Below are positions 52,590 through 62,766 of a stretch of DNA of 64,000 bases, in pieces (the stretch's first letter is position 1; each line of letters begins with the position of its first letter). The DNA comes from Gordonia pseudamarae (GTDB lineage Bacteria; Actinomycetota; Actinomycetes; Mycobacteriales; Mycobacteriaceae), in the NCBI RefSeq assembly GCF_025273675.1, contig NZ_CP045809.1, positions 3,658,001-3,722,000 on the forward strand, written 5' to 3'. Below the pieces are notes generated by a model. The model was not told where the DNA came from, made no database searches, and worked only from the letters and a program-made list of their open reading frames with translations. The position numbers were made by a program, and so were the translations under genes.

Positions 52590-55064
52590 ATGATGCGTCC
52601 TCGCGCGGTGGCCTACGCGACCATCCCCGACACCCATCTCGTCGATAACACCGGCGACCGGATCCCCATCCGCCCCACCCTGCAGCGGCTGCTCGGGGTG
52701 CTGCTCCGGCATCCCGACGGTGTCGACGACAACGACCTGATCGCCATGGTCTGGGCCGAACACCCACCCGCAGATCCCCCGGCGACACTTCGGACCGCGA
52801 TCAGCAGATTGCACAACCACCTGCCCGCGCACACCCTGACCCGCACCGGTGGCCGCTACCGACTGCACGGGCTGCCCGGCGGCGGCCGGGTACCGGTCCC
52901 GCTCGTCGGCCGCGACGTCGACCTGCACACGATCGGCACCCTGCTGCGCACCCACGGTGGTGTGCTGGTGACCGGTTCGGCCGGACTCGGCCGGACCCGG
53001 GTACTCGCCGAATTCGCCGCCCGCCGCACCGGCCCCGTGCACCTGATCGGGCCCGTCAACTCCGCGCTCCACCTCCGCTCGCTCCACCACGCGCTCGGCG
53101 CCGAACGGCACACCGCGACGATCATCGTCGACGACCTCCACCACGCCGACACCACCACCTGCGCCTTCATCGCCGCGGTCGGCGAGTTGTACGCACCGGC
53201 GTTCGTGGCGTCGGCGCGGACCGGCGCCGACCTACCGTGGGCATGCGGCCTGCCGCTGCTCACCCGATCGTGGGCGCAGCACCGGATCGGCCCGCTCGGC
53301 GACGACGCCGCGCGCCTGCTCGGCCGATCGGCCGGGTTGCCGGACACCCCGCGGGCCGCAGCCCTGATCGCCGCCGCCGCCGGTAACCCCGAACTCATCT
53401 GCGCACTCGCCCACGACCGGACATCCGGTGCCGTCGCCGACCGGCTCACCGATCTGCCCGGAACCTGCGCCGACACCCTCGACCTGCTGGCCCAGGCCGG
53501 TCACCTCGACTGGGCCGCGGCCGAGACGCTGAACCTGCTCGAGGACCTGCACACCCTCGAGGACGAGGACCTGGTGGCCGCCACGGGCGACGGCGTGCGG
53601 CCCAGGTCGGCACTGGTTGCCGACACAGTCAACGAACGACGCACCGGGGCCCGGCGCAGACAGCACGCCCGGCGCCTGCGTACCGCCGTCGCGGACCCCG
53701 TCGCACGGGTGCGCTGGGCGCTGGAGATCGGTGAGAATCCTCCGGTCGACGAACTCGTCGCGGCTTCCGATCACGCGCTGCGCGCCGGTGACACCGACAC
53801 CGCGCGCCGCTTCGCGGAAACCGCGTGGCGCGCCGCGCCCGGCCCCGACACCGCCTTCGGCTGGCTGCACGCCATGCTCCTGGGAACCCAGTCGGGTGCC
53901 GAGGTCGCCCACAGCATCGACCACATCGGCCAGACCCTGGGCGGGTTCGGCCCACAACTGGCGGCGCCGGCCGCCCTGATCACCCTGATCAAAGACGCCG
54001 ATCCCGACGCCGCAACGGCGCGACTCGACCGGATCACCGACCGCACCCACCCGCTGGTCGTCGTGGCCGGCGCGCTGCTGCGCACCTACACCGGAAACCC
54101 CGACACGACAACACCGTTGAAGATCATCACCGGTACCGGCGATCCGGCCGTGCGGGGAGCCGCATGGTCGGCGGCCTTCCTCGCCGCCGATCTGACCGCC
54201 GACACCGCGACCCTGGCCCTACTGCCGCCCATCGCCGACGCCGCCACACACGGGCTCAGCCCCACACAGCTCCATGCGATGCGGTGCCGCACAAACATTC
54301 ATGTACTCGATCTGACCACCGCCGACCTTCACGCCACGGCCGCCGAAGCCACCGTCACCCTGGGAGACCTGCGCATGCGAGCCTGGCTGGCCACACTGAG
54401 ATCCGAGATCGCCTTCTGGTCAGGCGATTTCGAAAAGGCGGCCGGGTCGGCACGCACCGCGGCCGAACTGTTACGGCGCAGCCATCACCGCAGCGACGAA
54501 CGCATCGCCCGGCAATGGCTCGCACTCACCTGCGCCTGCGCGGGCCACAGCGATTGGGCCGCAACCGCACTCAAGGACGCCGCAGCACTGCCCGGTGCGG
54601 CCGTCACCGGCGAGCATCACACCCACCTGGCCGCCGCGGTCCTGGCCGCCCGTCGCGGCAGGTCCGGACGAACCGACATCGACAGGGCCCGCAGAACCAT
54701 GCGCGAGAACAACATCGACGCCGAACAATTGGCGTCGGCCCTCGATGCGGCACTGGCGGCCGGCACATCGGTACCCCGCGGGCCGGCGGCGCCGATGGTC
54801 ACCGCGCTGCGCCGATCACTGGGCCGCGCCGACGTCCTCACCCCGCGCGAAGCGGAGGTGATGGCGTTGTACACGCGGCGCTGGACGGCGCGGGAGGTGG
54901 CCGACGAGCTCGGTCTGTCGGTGACCACGGTGCGCAATCACGTGGCCCGCGCCTACCGCAAACTCGGCATCCACGGCAGACCGGCCACCGCCCGTCCGGA
55001 ACCCGGCCCCGGCTACTCGGGGCCGGAGCGGGTTCAGTACACCGGCAATGACGCGTCCACCTGA
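52590..55064 (+). CDS. Large transcriptional regulator with N-terminal winged helix and C-terminal LuxR HTH
   Basis: 824 residues from ATG 52590 (or 52593); no clear ribosome site. Residues about 20-90 look like an OmpR/SARP-type winged helix (LQRLLGVLLRHPDGVDDNDL, LRTAISRLHNHLPAH, TGGRYRL). A STAND/AAA-like module follows: Walker A reads VTGSAGLGRTRVLAEF with Arg in place of the usual Lys, Walker B is ATIIVDDLHHAD. A TPR-like alpha-helical middle leads to a LuxR HTH at the C-terminus (LTPREAEVMALYTRRWTARE). DNA-binding domains at both ends plus a degenerate P-loop are unusual. It is inserted between the Rv3205c- and moeB-like genes, and its 3' end overlaps moeB by 31 bases on the opposite strand. 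Confidence 0.75.
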   Translation: MMRPRAVAYATIPDTHLVDNTGDRIPIRPTLQRLLGVLLRHPDGVDDNDLIAMVWAEHPPADPPATLRTAISRLHNHLPAHTLTRTGGRYRLHGLPGGGRVPVPLVGRDVDLHTIGTLLRTHGGVLVTGSAGLGRTRVLAEFAARRTGPVHLIGPVNSALHLRSLHHALGAERHTATIIVDDLHHADTTTCAFIAAVGELYAPAFVASARTGADLPWACGLPLLTRSWAQHRIGPLGDDAARLLGRSAGLPDTPRAAALIAAAAGNPELICALAHDRTSGAVADRLTDLPGTCADTLDLLAQAGHLDWAAAETLNLLEDLHTLEDEDLVAATGDGVRPRSALVADTVNERRTGARRRQHARRLRTAVADPVARVRWALEIGENPPVDELVAASDHALRAGDTDTARRFAETAWRAAPGPDTAFGWLHAMLLGTQSGAEVAHSIDHIGQTLGGFGPQLAAPAALITLIKDADPDAATARLDRITDRTHPLVVVAGALLRTYTGNPDTTTPLKIITGTGDPAVRGAAWSAAFLAADLTADTATLALLPPIADAATHGLSPTQLHAMRCRTNIHVLDLTTADLHATAAEATVTLGDLRMRAWLATLRSEIAFWSGDFEKAAGSARTAAELLRRSHHRSDERIARQWLALTCACAGHSDWAATALKDAAALPGAAVTGEHHTHLAAAVLAARRGRSGRTDIDRARRTMRENNIDAEQLASALDAALAAGTSVPRGPAAPMVTALRRSLGRADVLTPREAEVMALYTRRWTAREVADELGLSVTTVRNHVARAYRKLGIHGRPATARPEPGPGYSGPERVQYTGNDAST

Positions 55065-56209
55065 TGGGCCCACGCCGTCACCCCGCCCTGCAGGTGCGTA
55101 GCGTCGGCGAACCCCGCCCGCTTGAGCGCGGCCAGCGCCTCCGCCGACCGGATGCCGGTCTTGCAGTACAGCACCGTCGGCCTGTCCTGCGGGATCTTCG
55201 CCAGCCCCGTACCCGACAGGATGTCGCCCTTGGGCACCAATTCGGCGCCCTCGATGTGCACGATGTCCCACTCCACCGGCTCCCGCACATCGATCAGCGC
55301 GAACCGCTCACCGGCATCGAACTTCGCCTTCAGCTCGGCGGCGGTCACCGTCGAACCGGCCGCCGCGTCGACGGCCTCGGCCGACACCACACCGCAGAAC
55401 TCGTCGTAGTCGATGAGCTCGGTGATCTTGGCCCCGTCCGGATCCTTGCGGATGCGGATGGTCCGGTAGGTCATGTCGAGGGCGTCGTAGACCATCAGCC
55501 TGCCCAGCAGCGGCTCCCCGATTCCGCAGATCAGCTTGATCGCCTCGGTGCCCATGATCGAACCGATCGACGCGCACAGGATGCCCAGCACCCCGCCCTC
55601 CGCGCACGAGGGCACCATCCCCGGCGGCGGCGCCTGCGGATACAGGTCCCGATAGTTGATGCCCCGACCGTCGGGCGCATCCTCCCAGAACACCGACACC
55701 TGCCCCTCGAACCGGTAGATCGAACCCCACACGTACGGCTTGTGCGCGAGCACCGCCGCATCGTTGACCAGGTAGCGGGTGGCGAAGTTGTCGGTACCGT
55801 CCAGGATCAGGTCGTACCCGCTGAACAGTTCCACCGCGCCCTCGGCCTCCAGTCGGCGCTGATGCAGATTCACCGTCACGTACGGGTTGATCTCGTGGAT
55901 CGAATCGCGGGCGCTCTCCCCCTTGGACCGGCCCACATCGGACTGGCCGTGAATCACCTGCCGCTGCAGATTCGACTCGTCGACCACATCGAACTCGACG
56001 ATCCCGATGGTGCCCACACCGGCGGCCGCCAGGTACAGCAGCGTCGGCGAGCCCAGCCCGCCCGCACCGATGACCAAGACTTTCGCGTTCTTCAGCCGCT
56101 TCTGCCCGTCCATACCCACATCGGGGATGATCAGGTGCCGACTGTATCGGGCGACCTCGTCGTTGCTGAGTTCGGCCGCCGGCTGTACCAGCGGAGGAAG
56201 AGTAGACAC
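55034..56209 (-). CDS. moeB: MoeB/MoeZ-type sulfurtransferase-activating enzyme with rhodanese domain
   Basis: 391 residues from GTG 56209 (STLPPLVQPAAELSNDEVARY) with CAGGAG 10 bases upstream. The E1-like adenylation domain has KVLVIGAGGLGSPTLLYLAA and RQVIHGQSDVGRSK. The cysteines of the zinc tetrad found in some MoeB proteins are not evident. The C-terminal rhodanese domain has the active-site loop LYCKTGIRSAEALA. It activates sulfur-carrier C-termini (MoaD, ThiS or CysO) for molybdopterin or cysteine synthesis. Counterpart of Rv3206c (moeB1). Convergent with and overlapping the LuxR-type regulator gene. Confidence 0.92.
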   Translation of the reverse strand: MSTLPPLVQPAAELSNDEVARYSRHLIIPDVGMDGQKRLKNAKVLVIGAGGLGSPTLLYLAAAGVGTIGIVEFDVVDESNLQRQVIHGQSDVGRSKGESARDSIHEINPYVTVNLHQRRLEAEGAVELFSGYDLILDGTDNFATRYLVNDAAVLAHKPYVWGSIYRFEGQVSVFWEDAPDGRGINYRDLYPQAPPPGMVPSCAEGGVLGILCASIGSIMGTEAIKLICGIGEPLLGRLMVYDALDMTYRTIRIRKDPDGAKITELIDYDEFCGVVSAEAVDAAAGSTVTAAELKAKFDAGERFALIDVREPVEWDIVHIEGAELVPKGDILSGTGLAKIPQDRPTVLYCKTGIRSAEALAALKRAGFADATHLQGGVTAWAHQVDASLPVY

Positions 56210-56311
56210 GGCAAACTCCTGTGTTGGACTGGTCTTATCCGTCCTCAACGGCGCCGGCCGCCCCGGTAATCCCGCGCCCGGGCTTTACGTCACCGCCGAC
56301 CCGACATGCGA

Positions 56312-57358
56312 TCAGCCCTTGTCCGGGAACGGCCATGGATTGGGTGTGCATACGAACGACGGATCGGCGTCGATGTCCGGGTCGAACGTGAGAATGTCCT
56401 TGTTCGACACACCGAAGGACTGCTGCATCATCACCGGGGCGAGCGCACCGTCGCGCGGACACGGCAGATGATGCTCGTAGCCGATTCCGTGACCGACCTC
56501 GTGGTTGATCAGATACTGCCGATACAGCAGGTCATCGCCCTGGTAGGAATGTGCGCCCCGCACCCAGCGGGCCTCGTTGAGCACCACCCGCTTGTCGGGC
56601 GGGTAGTAGCACGACGTCTCCAACTTGATCTGATAGCCGCACAGCTCCCGCGCCGTCCCGGACGAACTCAGCGAGATACGCATATCGGGATTGTCCGAGA
56701 TGACCCTCCGGAACGCGATCTTCCCGTCACCGATCCAACTGCGCCGATTCGCCAGCGTCGCGTCGACCATCTTCGCGAACGACGCCTCCCCGCCGAAATT
56801 CTGCGGGTCCACCCCGTCCTCCACCTCGACGGTGTAGGTGTACACCTGACCGGTGCCCACCTGCGCGCCCCACTCCCGCACCTGGTGATACACCTTTTCG
56901 CCCTGCGCGGTGAACGGACCGCCCGCCGGCAGCACGCCCGCCGGCATCGCGTCGGGATTGACCTGCTCACTGGGCGCACCGACCGCGGTCGTCGTCTTGT
57001 TGATGTCGAGGTTGCGCGCGGTCAGATCCGCCGGACCGTCGTCCAGCGCCGCGGGCTCGCCGTTGCGGATGGTCAGCACCAACAGCACGACGGTCAGCAC
57101 CGTCAGCGCCGGGATCATGTACGCGCGCCACCCGTAGGTGGACACGAAACGGCCCAGCGCGCTCCGCTGCTTAGGCTCGGGTTGCGCATCACGGTCCACC
57201 CGCCGGCGGCCGCTGCTGTCGGTGGGATCCCACCGGGCTCGCAACGGCTGGTCCGGATACGGCCGGTTCCGCCGTCCCCACGCAGGACCGCCGGTACCGA
57301 ACCCCGCACTCATCGGATCGGGCGCCGAACCTCGCTCACCTTCCTCTGGGCCAGTCAC
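56312..57358 (-). CDS. DUF3152 zincin-like protease
   Basis: 348 residues from GTG 57358 (an ATG at 57313 is possible). A cytoplasmic basic N-terminus precedes one membrane helix (AYMIPALTVLTVVLLVLTI), so the rest is extracytoplasmic. The zinc-protease motif NHEVGHGIGYEHH (HExxHxxGxxH) lies near residues 287-299, followed by VMMQQS (Met-turn-like). It fits DUF3152, M. tuberculosis Rv3207c. Anchored protease acting outside the membrane; substrate unknown. Confidence 0.87.
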   Translation of the reverse strand: MTGPEEGERGSAPDPMSAGFGTGGPAWGRRNRPYPDQPLRARWDPTDSSGRRRVDRDAQPEPKQRSALGRFVSTYGWRAYMIPALTVLTVVLLVLTIRNGEPAALDDGPADLTARNLDINKTTTAVGAPSEQVNPDAMPAGVLPAGGPFTAQGEKVYHQVREWGAQVGTGQVYTYTVEVEDGVDPQNFGGEASFAKMVDATLANRRSWIGDGKIAFRRVISDNPDMRISLSSSGTARELCGYQIKLETSCYYPPDKRVVLNEARWVRGAHSYQGDDLLYRQYLINHEVGHGIGYEHHLPCPRDGALAPVMMQQSFGVSNKDILTFDPDIDADPSFVCTPNPWPFPDKG

Positions 57359-57401
57359 GAGACAACTTTCTCACAGGCCACGGCGATTGCCATGCACGTG
57401 A

Positions 57402-58160
<759 letters not shown>

Positions 58161-58196
58161 CAGACAGGGTTGAATCTCGACCACTACGTCGTTGAC

Positions 58197-58240
58197 AGCT
58201 GAGGAGGGCTCCGGTTCGTGAACCGGAGCCCTCCTCAGCT
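58197..58240. terminator. Bidirectional terminator between TetR and DUF3107 genes
   Basis: A 20-bp perfect stem (arms 58197-58216 and 58221-58240, starting AGCTGAGGAGGGCTCC) with a 4-base CGTG loop. It separates convergent genes and can fold on either strand; U-tracts are weak (TGTTGTGT on the plus strand). Confidence 0.85.
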
Positions 58241-58255
58241 GTTGTGTCCTGTCTG

Positions 58256-58486
58256 TCAGGAACCGAAGCCCACCTTGCGTGCCTCGGCGGCGCCCACCTC
58301 GACGTAGGCGATTCGCGCGGCCGGAACCAGCACCCGCGAACCCTTGTCGTCGGTCAGTTCCAGGGACGCCGAGTCACCGGCCAGCACCGCCCGCACGGCG
58401 GCGTATGCCTCGTCGCTCGACAGCGCGGTCTGCACGGCCAGCTCACGCGGGCTGTCGACGATCCCGATCTTCACTTCTACGGCCAT
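58256..58486 (-). CDS. DUF3107 family protein
   Basis: 76 residues from ATG 58486 (MAVEVKIGIVDSPRELAVQT). A small acidic protein with the family pattern VEVKIGIxDSPRE, then ALSSDEAYAAVRAVL, ending VEVGAAEARKVGFGS. Counterpart of M. tuberculosis Rv3208A (TB9.4), a small T-cell antigen of unknown role. Convergent with the TetR gene across the bidirectional terminator. Confidence 0.88.
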   Translation of the reverse strand: MAVEVKIGIVDSPRELAVQTALSSDEAYAAVRAVLAGDSASLELTDDKGSRVLVPAARIAYVEVGAAEARKVGFGS

Positions 58487-58642
58487 GACCACCCTTTTCC
58501 ATCCGCAGCCGGTAGACCCGGCATCACATCACCAAAGCTTCGCCCCCACGTTAGTGCAGAAGGCGCCGGCACCACTCACCACTCCGCTACCAGCGAACGC
58601 AGCAGGCCATGGCCGACGCAACACCGTGCCCGGCCGCAGGTT

Positions 58643-59356
58643 CTAGACGAGCCCGAGGTCGGCCATCCGCTGGGCATGGCGTTGTTCGACGGTGTCGAAG
58701 AAGTTCGCGACACCTTGCAGGGAGGTCATCCCCGAGAACAGCAGATCGGTGACGTCCTCCTCTGCGGCGAGTACCCACTGGGCGTGGGTGACGGCCTCGC
58801 CGAGGAGCCTGCGGGCCCACAGTTTGAGGGGGGCGGCGCTGTCGGGGTCGCGGGCGATGGCCGCGCGCACGTGCGCACACGCGAACTGCGAGTGGTCGGT
58901 CTGCGACATCACCTCGCGGATGGTGTCGCCGATCGGCACGGCCGGCACCACGTCGATGAACTCGGCGTAGAAGTCGGCGGCGAGGTTGTCGCCGATATAC
59001 GCCTTGATGAGGACCTCGTTCCAGTTCGACGGCGTGGTCGCCCCGTGGTACTGGTCGAAGACCCCCCGATAGCGGGTGATGGCGTCGACCGGGTCGATGC
59101 CGGCGGCGCGGATGAAGCGTTCGAGGGTGTTGTAGTGGTCCACCTCGGCGGCGATCAGCTTGCCGAGCGCGACCTGCCCGGCAGTATCGGGGGCCAGCTG
59201 CGATTCGATCATCAGCCGGGTGAAGGCCGCATGTTCGCCCGCCAGCAGAATCGCGAACATCTTGGTGGTCGCGGACGCGCCCGTGATGGCCGCCTGACCG
59301 GTCTGTGCGGAGGGTCGGCCGGTGGCGCCTCCCGAGGGCGCGGCTGTCGAGGTCAT
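58643..59356 (-). CDS. Ferritin-like domain protein (Rv3210c-like)
   Basis: 237 residues from ATG 59356. A Gly/Ala/Thr-rich N-terminus precedes a four-helix ferritin-like fold with carboxylate and histidine residues typical of diiron sites (LAGEHAAFTRLMIESQL, IAAEVDHYNTLERF, DFYAEFIDVVP, EAVTHAQWVLAAEEDVTDLL). Family members in Mycobacteriales are annotated ferritin-like or tRNA-hydroxylase-like; iron binding is likely, the reaction unknown. It is divergent from the DEAD-box helicase and the two share a 389-base intergenic region. Confidence 0.82.
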   Translation of the reverse strand: MTSTAAPSGGATGRPSAQTGQAAITGASATTKMFAILLAGEHAAFTRLMIESQLAPDTAGQVALGKLIAAEVDHYNTLERFIRAAGIDPVDAITRYRGVFDQYHGATTPSNWNEVLIKAYIGDNLAADFYAEFIDVVPAVPIGDTIREVMSQTDHSQFACAHVRAAIARDPDSAAPLKLWARRLLGEAVTHAQWVLAAEEDVTDLLFSGMTSLQGVANFFDTVEQRHAQRMADLGLV

Positions 59357-59745
59357 GCGCCGATCGTAGGCACTGCGGCCGGACGGCACCAACTACCAGT
59401 ACACTGTGCGGTGGTGCCATCGCCGACCGCGATGTCCGTCGATCTGTGTGTCCTTGTTCCTGGACGATTCGATGAGCATGGCCGGGCAGTCCCACTGTGA
59501 CCTGACTGTGACCGTGGACTTCCCGAGGCGGTCGCGGCACCTGACTTGTGCGCGCACAACCTGAGCACAATCGCGATCACCAGGTCGCCCCGCGTGAACG
59601 CGCCCATCGCGTTCGGCGCCGGGAAGCCGGTCTGTGATCGCCCGGCACGCCCTTCCGCAGGTGCGGTGTGGCGTCCGGGGGCGATTCGTCCGCAGCTGAG
59701 TAGGTGCGTGCGTGCTGACGCAATACCGAAAGGCTCCAACCGAAT
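59357..59745. promoter_or_regulatory. Divergent intergenic region with a perfect palindrome
   Basis: 389 bases hold the 5' leaders of the ferritin-like gene (-) and the DEAD-box helicase (+). A 14-bp perfect palindrome TTGTGCGCGCACAA lies at 59546-59559, with a half copy (GAGCACAA) 14 bases further. It could be a regulator operator. A long untranslated leader is common for cold-induced DEAD-box genes, but I found no defined RNA element. Confidence 0.5.
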
Positions 59746-61410
59746 ATGTCCAACCCCGATACCACTACCGCGGGATCACATGACGTCCACACGACGATCG
59801 TCGACGAGGCGCATGTGCCGCCGACGTTCGCCGAACTCGGCGTCGACCCGCAGATCGTCGAGTCGCTCGTCGCCGACGGCAAATCCCACACTTTCGCGAT
59901 CCAGGAACTGACCCTTCCGCTGGCGATGGCCGGCGACGACCTCATCGGTCAGGCCCGCACCGGCATGGGCAAGACCTTCGGCTTCGGTGTTCCCCTGCTG
60001 CACCGCCTCGCGAACGCGGAGACCACCGGGGTCCGCGCCCTCGACACCACACCGCGCGCCCTGATCATCGTGCCGACCCGCGAGCTGTGCATCCAGGTCA
60101 CCGGCGACATCGAACTGGCCGCGAAGAAGGTCCGGGTTCCGCTCGGTGACGACACCCGCCCGCTGCGGGTGACCTCGATCTACGGCGGCCGCCCCTACGA
60201 GTCACAGATCGCTGAACTGCAGACCGGTGTCGACGTGGTGATCGGCACACCGGGACGACTGCTCGACCTGGCCCAGCAGGGCCATCTGATCCTCGGCAAG
60301 GTCCAGGTACTGGTCCTCGATGAGGCCGACGAGATGCTCGACCTGGGCTTCTTGCCCGACATCGAACGCATCTTGGCGAGCCTGCCCGCCGATCGGCAGA
60401 CGATGCTGTTCTCGGCGACGATGCCCGGCCCCATCGTGACGCTGGCCCGCACATTCCTGAACCGGCCGACGCATATCCGCGCCGAACAGGCCAACGATTC
60501 GGCGGTCCACGACCGCACCGCGCAGTTCGTCTATCGCGCGCACGCGCTGGACAAGGCCGAACTGGTGGCGCGCATCCTGCAGGCCGAGGGCCGGGGCGCG
60601 ACGATGATCTTCACCCGCACCAAGCGGACCGCGCAGAAGGTCGCCGACGATCTGGCCGAACGCGGTTTCAAGGTCGGCGCCGTACACGGCGATCTCGGGC
60701 AGGTGGCACGGGAGAAGGCACTCAAGAAGTTCCGCGAGGGCACGATCGACGTGCTTGTTGCCACTGATGTGGCGGCGCGCGGCATCGACATCGACGATGT
60801 GACGCACGTCATCAATTATCAGTGCCCCGAGGACGACAAGACGTATGTGCACCGCATCGGCCGTACGGGTCGCGCCGGCCGCACCGGCATCGCGATCACA
60901 CTGGTCGACTGGGACGAGCTGCACCGCTGGGAGCTGATCAATTCGGCGCTGGGCATCGGTATCCCCGAACCGGTGGAGACGTATTCGACTTCGGAGAACC
61001 TGCGCACCGACCTTGACGTACCCGAGTCGGCGACCGGACGGGTGACCCCGCCGCCGCGAGAGGCGTCCGCCGAGCCCCGGCCGCGCCGGGAGCGGTCGGC
61101 GCCGACCCGGACCCGTTCGCGCAGGCGGACCCGCGGCGGCAGGCCCGTCGACGACGCCGACTCCGGCACCGGCGACTCCGATTCGCCGGCAGCCACGGAC
61201 GGCGGCACCCGGACCGACGAGAACCTGCCGAAAGACACCGAGACCGCCGCGACCGGGAGCGACACCGCAACCGACGCGGCCGAGGGCGGCGGGGCCGCGA
61301 AGGCGCCGCGCCGCCGTCGGCGCCGACGCGGCGGATCGGGCCGCACACCGGCCCGTGACACCGCCGACGGCGCATCGGCATCCGGTGAGGCGGTCGCGGC
61401 GGCCGAATGA
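59746..61410 (+). CDS. DEAD-box ATP-dependent RNA helicase (RhlE-type)
   Basis: 554 residues, ATG 59746. SF2 motifs in order: Q-motif (FAELGVDPQIVESLVADGK), Walker A ARTGMGKTFGFG, PTRELCIQV, VIGTPGRLLDL, Walker B VLDEADEMLDLGF, FSATMP, then ATDVAARGIDIDDV and HRIGRTGRAGRTG. A C-terminal tail of about 130 residues is rich in Arg, Gly, Asp and Thr (RSRRRTRGGRPVDD; PRRRRRRRGGSG), which suits RNA binding. Counterpart of M. tuberculosis Rv3211 (annotated rhlE). It helps unwind mRNA or rRNA structures, often in the cold. Confidence 0.93.
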   Translation: MSNPDTTTAGSHDVHTTIVDEAHVPPTFAELGVDPQIVESLVADGKSHTFAIQELTLPLAMAGDDLIGQARTGMGKTFGFGVPLLHRLANAETTGVRALDTTPRALIIVPTRELCIQVTGDIELAAKKVRVPLGDDTRPLRVTSIYGGRPYESQIAELQTGVDVVIGTPGRLLDLAQQGHLILGKVQVLVLDEADEMLDLGFLPDIERILASLPADRQTMLFSATMPGPIVTLARTFLNRPTHIRAEQANDSAVHDRTAQFVYRAHALDKAELVARILQAEGRGATMIFTRTKRTAQKVADDLAERGFKVGAVHGDLGQVAREKALKKFREGTIDVLVATDVAARGIDIDDVTHVINYQCPEDDKTYVHRIGRTGRAGRTGIAITLVDWDELHRWELINSALGIGIPEPVETYSTSENLRTDLDVPESATGRVTPPPREASAEPRPRRERSAPTRTRSRRRTRGGRPVDDADSGTGDSDSPAATDGGTRTDENLPKDTETAATGSDTATDAAEGGGAAKAPRRRRRRRGGSGRTPARDTADGASASGEAVAAAE

Positions 61411-61437
61411 CCTCGCGCACCGCTACCCTGGGATGCC

Positions 61438-62754
61438 ATGCGACCTAGGTGGTCCCGGCTCGCACCGGAACGGCGTACCCGGACCGATCTGCTGATCAGC
61501 GTGCTGATCGTGGTGGCGGTACTGGTCGCCGGTGCGGTGATCTGGTGGTTCAGCCCGGTACGGCACACCACACTCGACCAGAGCGGCCGCATCGTTCCGG
61601 CCGCCGAGCGCGCCGCCGAGGTGCCCGCCGCACTGGTACCGCTGTGGCAGGCGCCGTCGGCGGCCACCCACATCCCGGCCTTGACCCGGTCCCTCGTCGT
61701 CACCGGCGACGAGGGGGCCGTGGCCGGACGTGATCCGGCGACCGGCACCCCGGTGTGGCGCTATCACCGCAACCGGCAGCTGTGCGGGGTACTCGCGGCC
61801 TGGACCGACTCCCACGACACCGTGCTGTCGGTGTACCGCGATTCCCGTGGATGCAGCGAGGTGACGGCCCTGCGTGCCGACACCGGAGCACGGTCGGGCG
61901 CACGCTCCAGTGACGCCGACGATGCCGTCGAACTCGTCGCCGGATCCGGGCACGTGCTCGCCCAGGGCCGCACCCGACTCGAGACGTGGGGATCGAACCT
62001 GGTGCGGGGCATCGAATACGGCAGGATCGATGCGCCGGTGAAACCCGACGCGCAGCCGCAACGCACCGGATGCGTCATCTCCTCCGCGGTCCTGGGCACC
62101 GACCGGCTCGCCGTGGTCGAACACTGCGACGGTGACAGCGGCTACCGGCTGACGGTGCTCGGAATCAATCAGGACGACGACGAGAAGGTCCGCCAGTTCG
62201 GGTCGACGATCATCACCCGCGGCACCGCCGACGGCCCGCCGCCCGCGGTGGTCGCCATGAGTGGCACCACGATCGCCGTCTACGACGGCGGCGCCAACCC
62301 ACCCGAACCCGACACTGCGCCCGTCGCCGACAGCGCCGCACCGCGCCGCGCGGCCGTCCGGCAGTTCAGCGTCGACGGCGTGCAGCAGCGCACCAACACC
62401 GTCAACGGTCAGCAGTCCCTGCCCAGGGTCAACGCCTCGATCACCGGCGACGGACTCACCACCTTCTGGACCGGGCAGGCCACCGTCGTACTCGACGCGA
62501 ACAGTATGCGGCCGCTGTTCCAGGTACCGCAGACACTCGGCCCCGGACAGGTGATGGCCGGAAAACTGTTGCTGCCGATCGACTCCGGGATAAGCGTGCG
62601 CGATCCGGCCACGATGCGTGAGACCGGCACGATCGGCTACCGCCGCGACGGCTACGACCGCGATCGCGACGGCCAGATCGCACTACGGGTACTCGGCGAC
62701 CGGGTCGTCGAGCAGTGGTCGTCGACGGTGGCCGTGTACGGCCCGCCCGACTGA
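61438..62754 (+). CDS. Membrane-anchored beta-propeller protein (Rv3212-like)
   Basis: 438 residues, ATG 61438, 27 bases after the helicase stop. One N-terminal membrane helix (LLISVLIVVAVLVAGAVIWW) anchors an extracytoplasmic PQQ-type propeller: AGRDPATGTPVWRYHRNRQ, VTALRADTGARSG, TGQATVVLDANSMRPL and SVRDPATMRETG. Cysteines (LCGVL, GCSEV, EHCDG) may form disulfides outside. Counterpart of Rv3212; no enzymatic motif and no known function. Likely co-transcribed with the helicase. Confidence 0.85.
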   Translation: MRPRWSRLAPERRTRTDLLISVLIVVAVLVAGAVIWWFSPVRHTTLDQSGRIVPAAERAAEVPAALVPLWQAPSAATHIPALTRSLVVTGDEGAVAGRDPATGTPVWRYHRNRQLCGVLAAWTDSHDTVLSVYRDSRGCSEVTALRADTGARSGARSSDADDAVELVAGSGHVLAQGRTRLETWGSNLVRGIEYGRIDAPVKPDAQPQRTGCVISSAVLGTDRLAVVEHCDGDSGYRLTVLGINQDDDEKVRQFGSTIITRGTADGPPPAVVAMSGTTIAVYDGGANPPEPDTAPVADSAAPRRAAVRQFSVDGVQQRTNTVNGQQSLPRVNASITGDGLTTFWTGQATVVLDANSMRPLFQVPQTLGPGQVMAGKLLLPIDSGISVRDPATMRETGTIGYRRDGYDRDRDGQIALRVLGDRVVEQWSSTVAVYGPPD

Positions 62755-62766
62755 GCGTGCCGAAGG

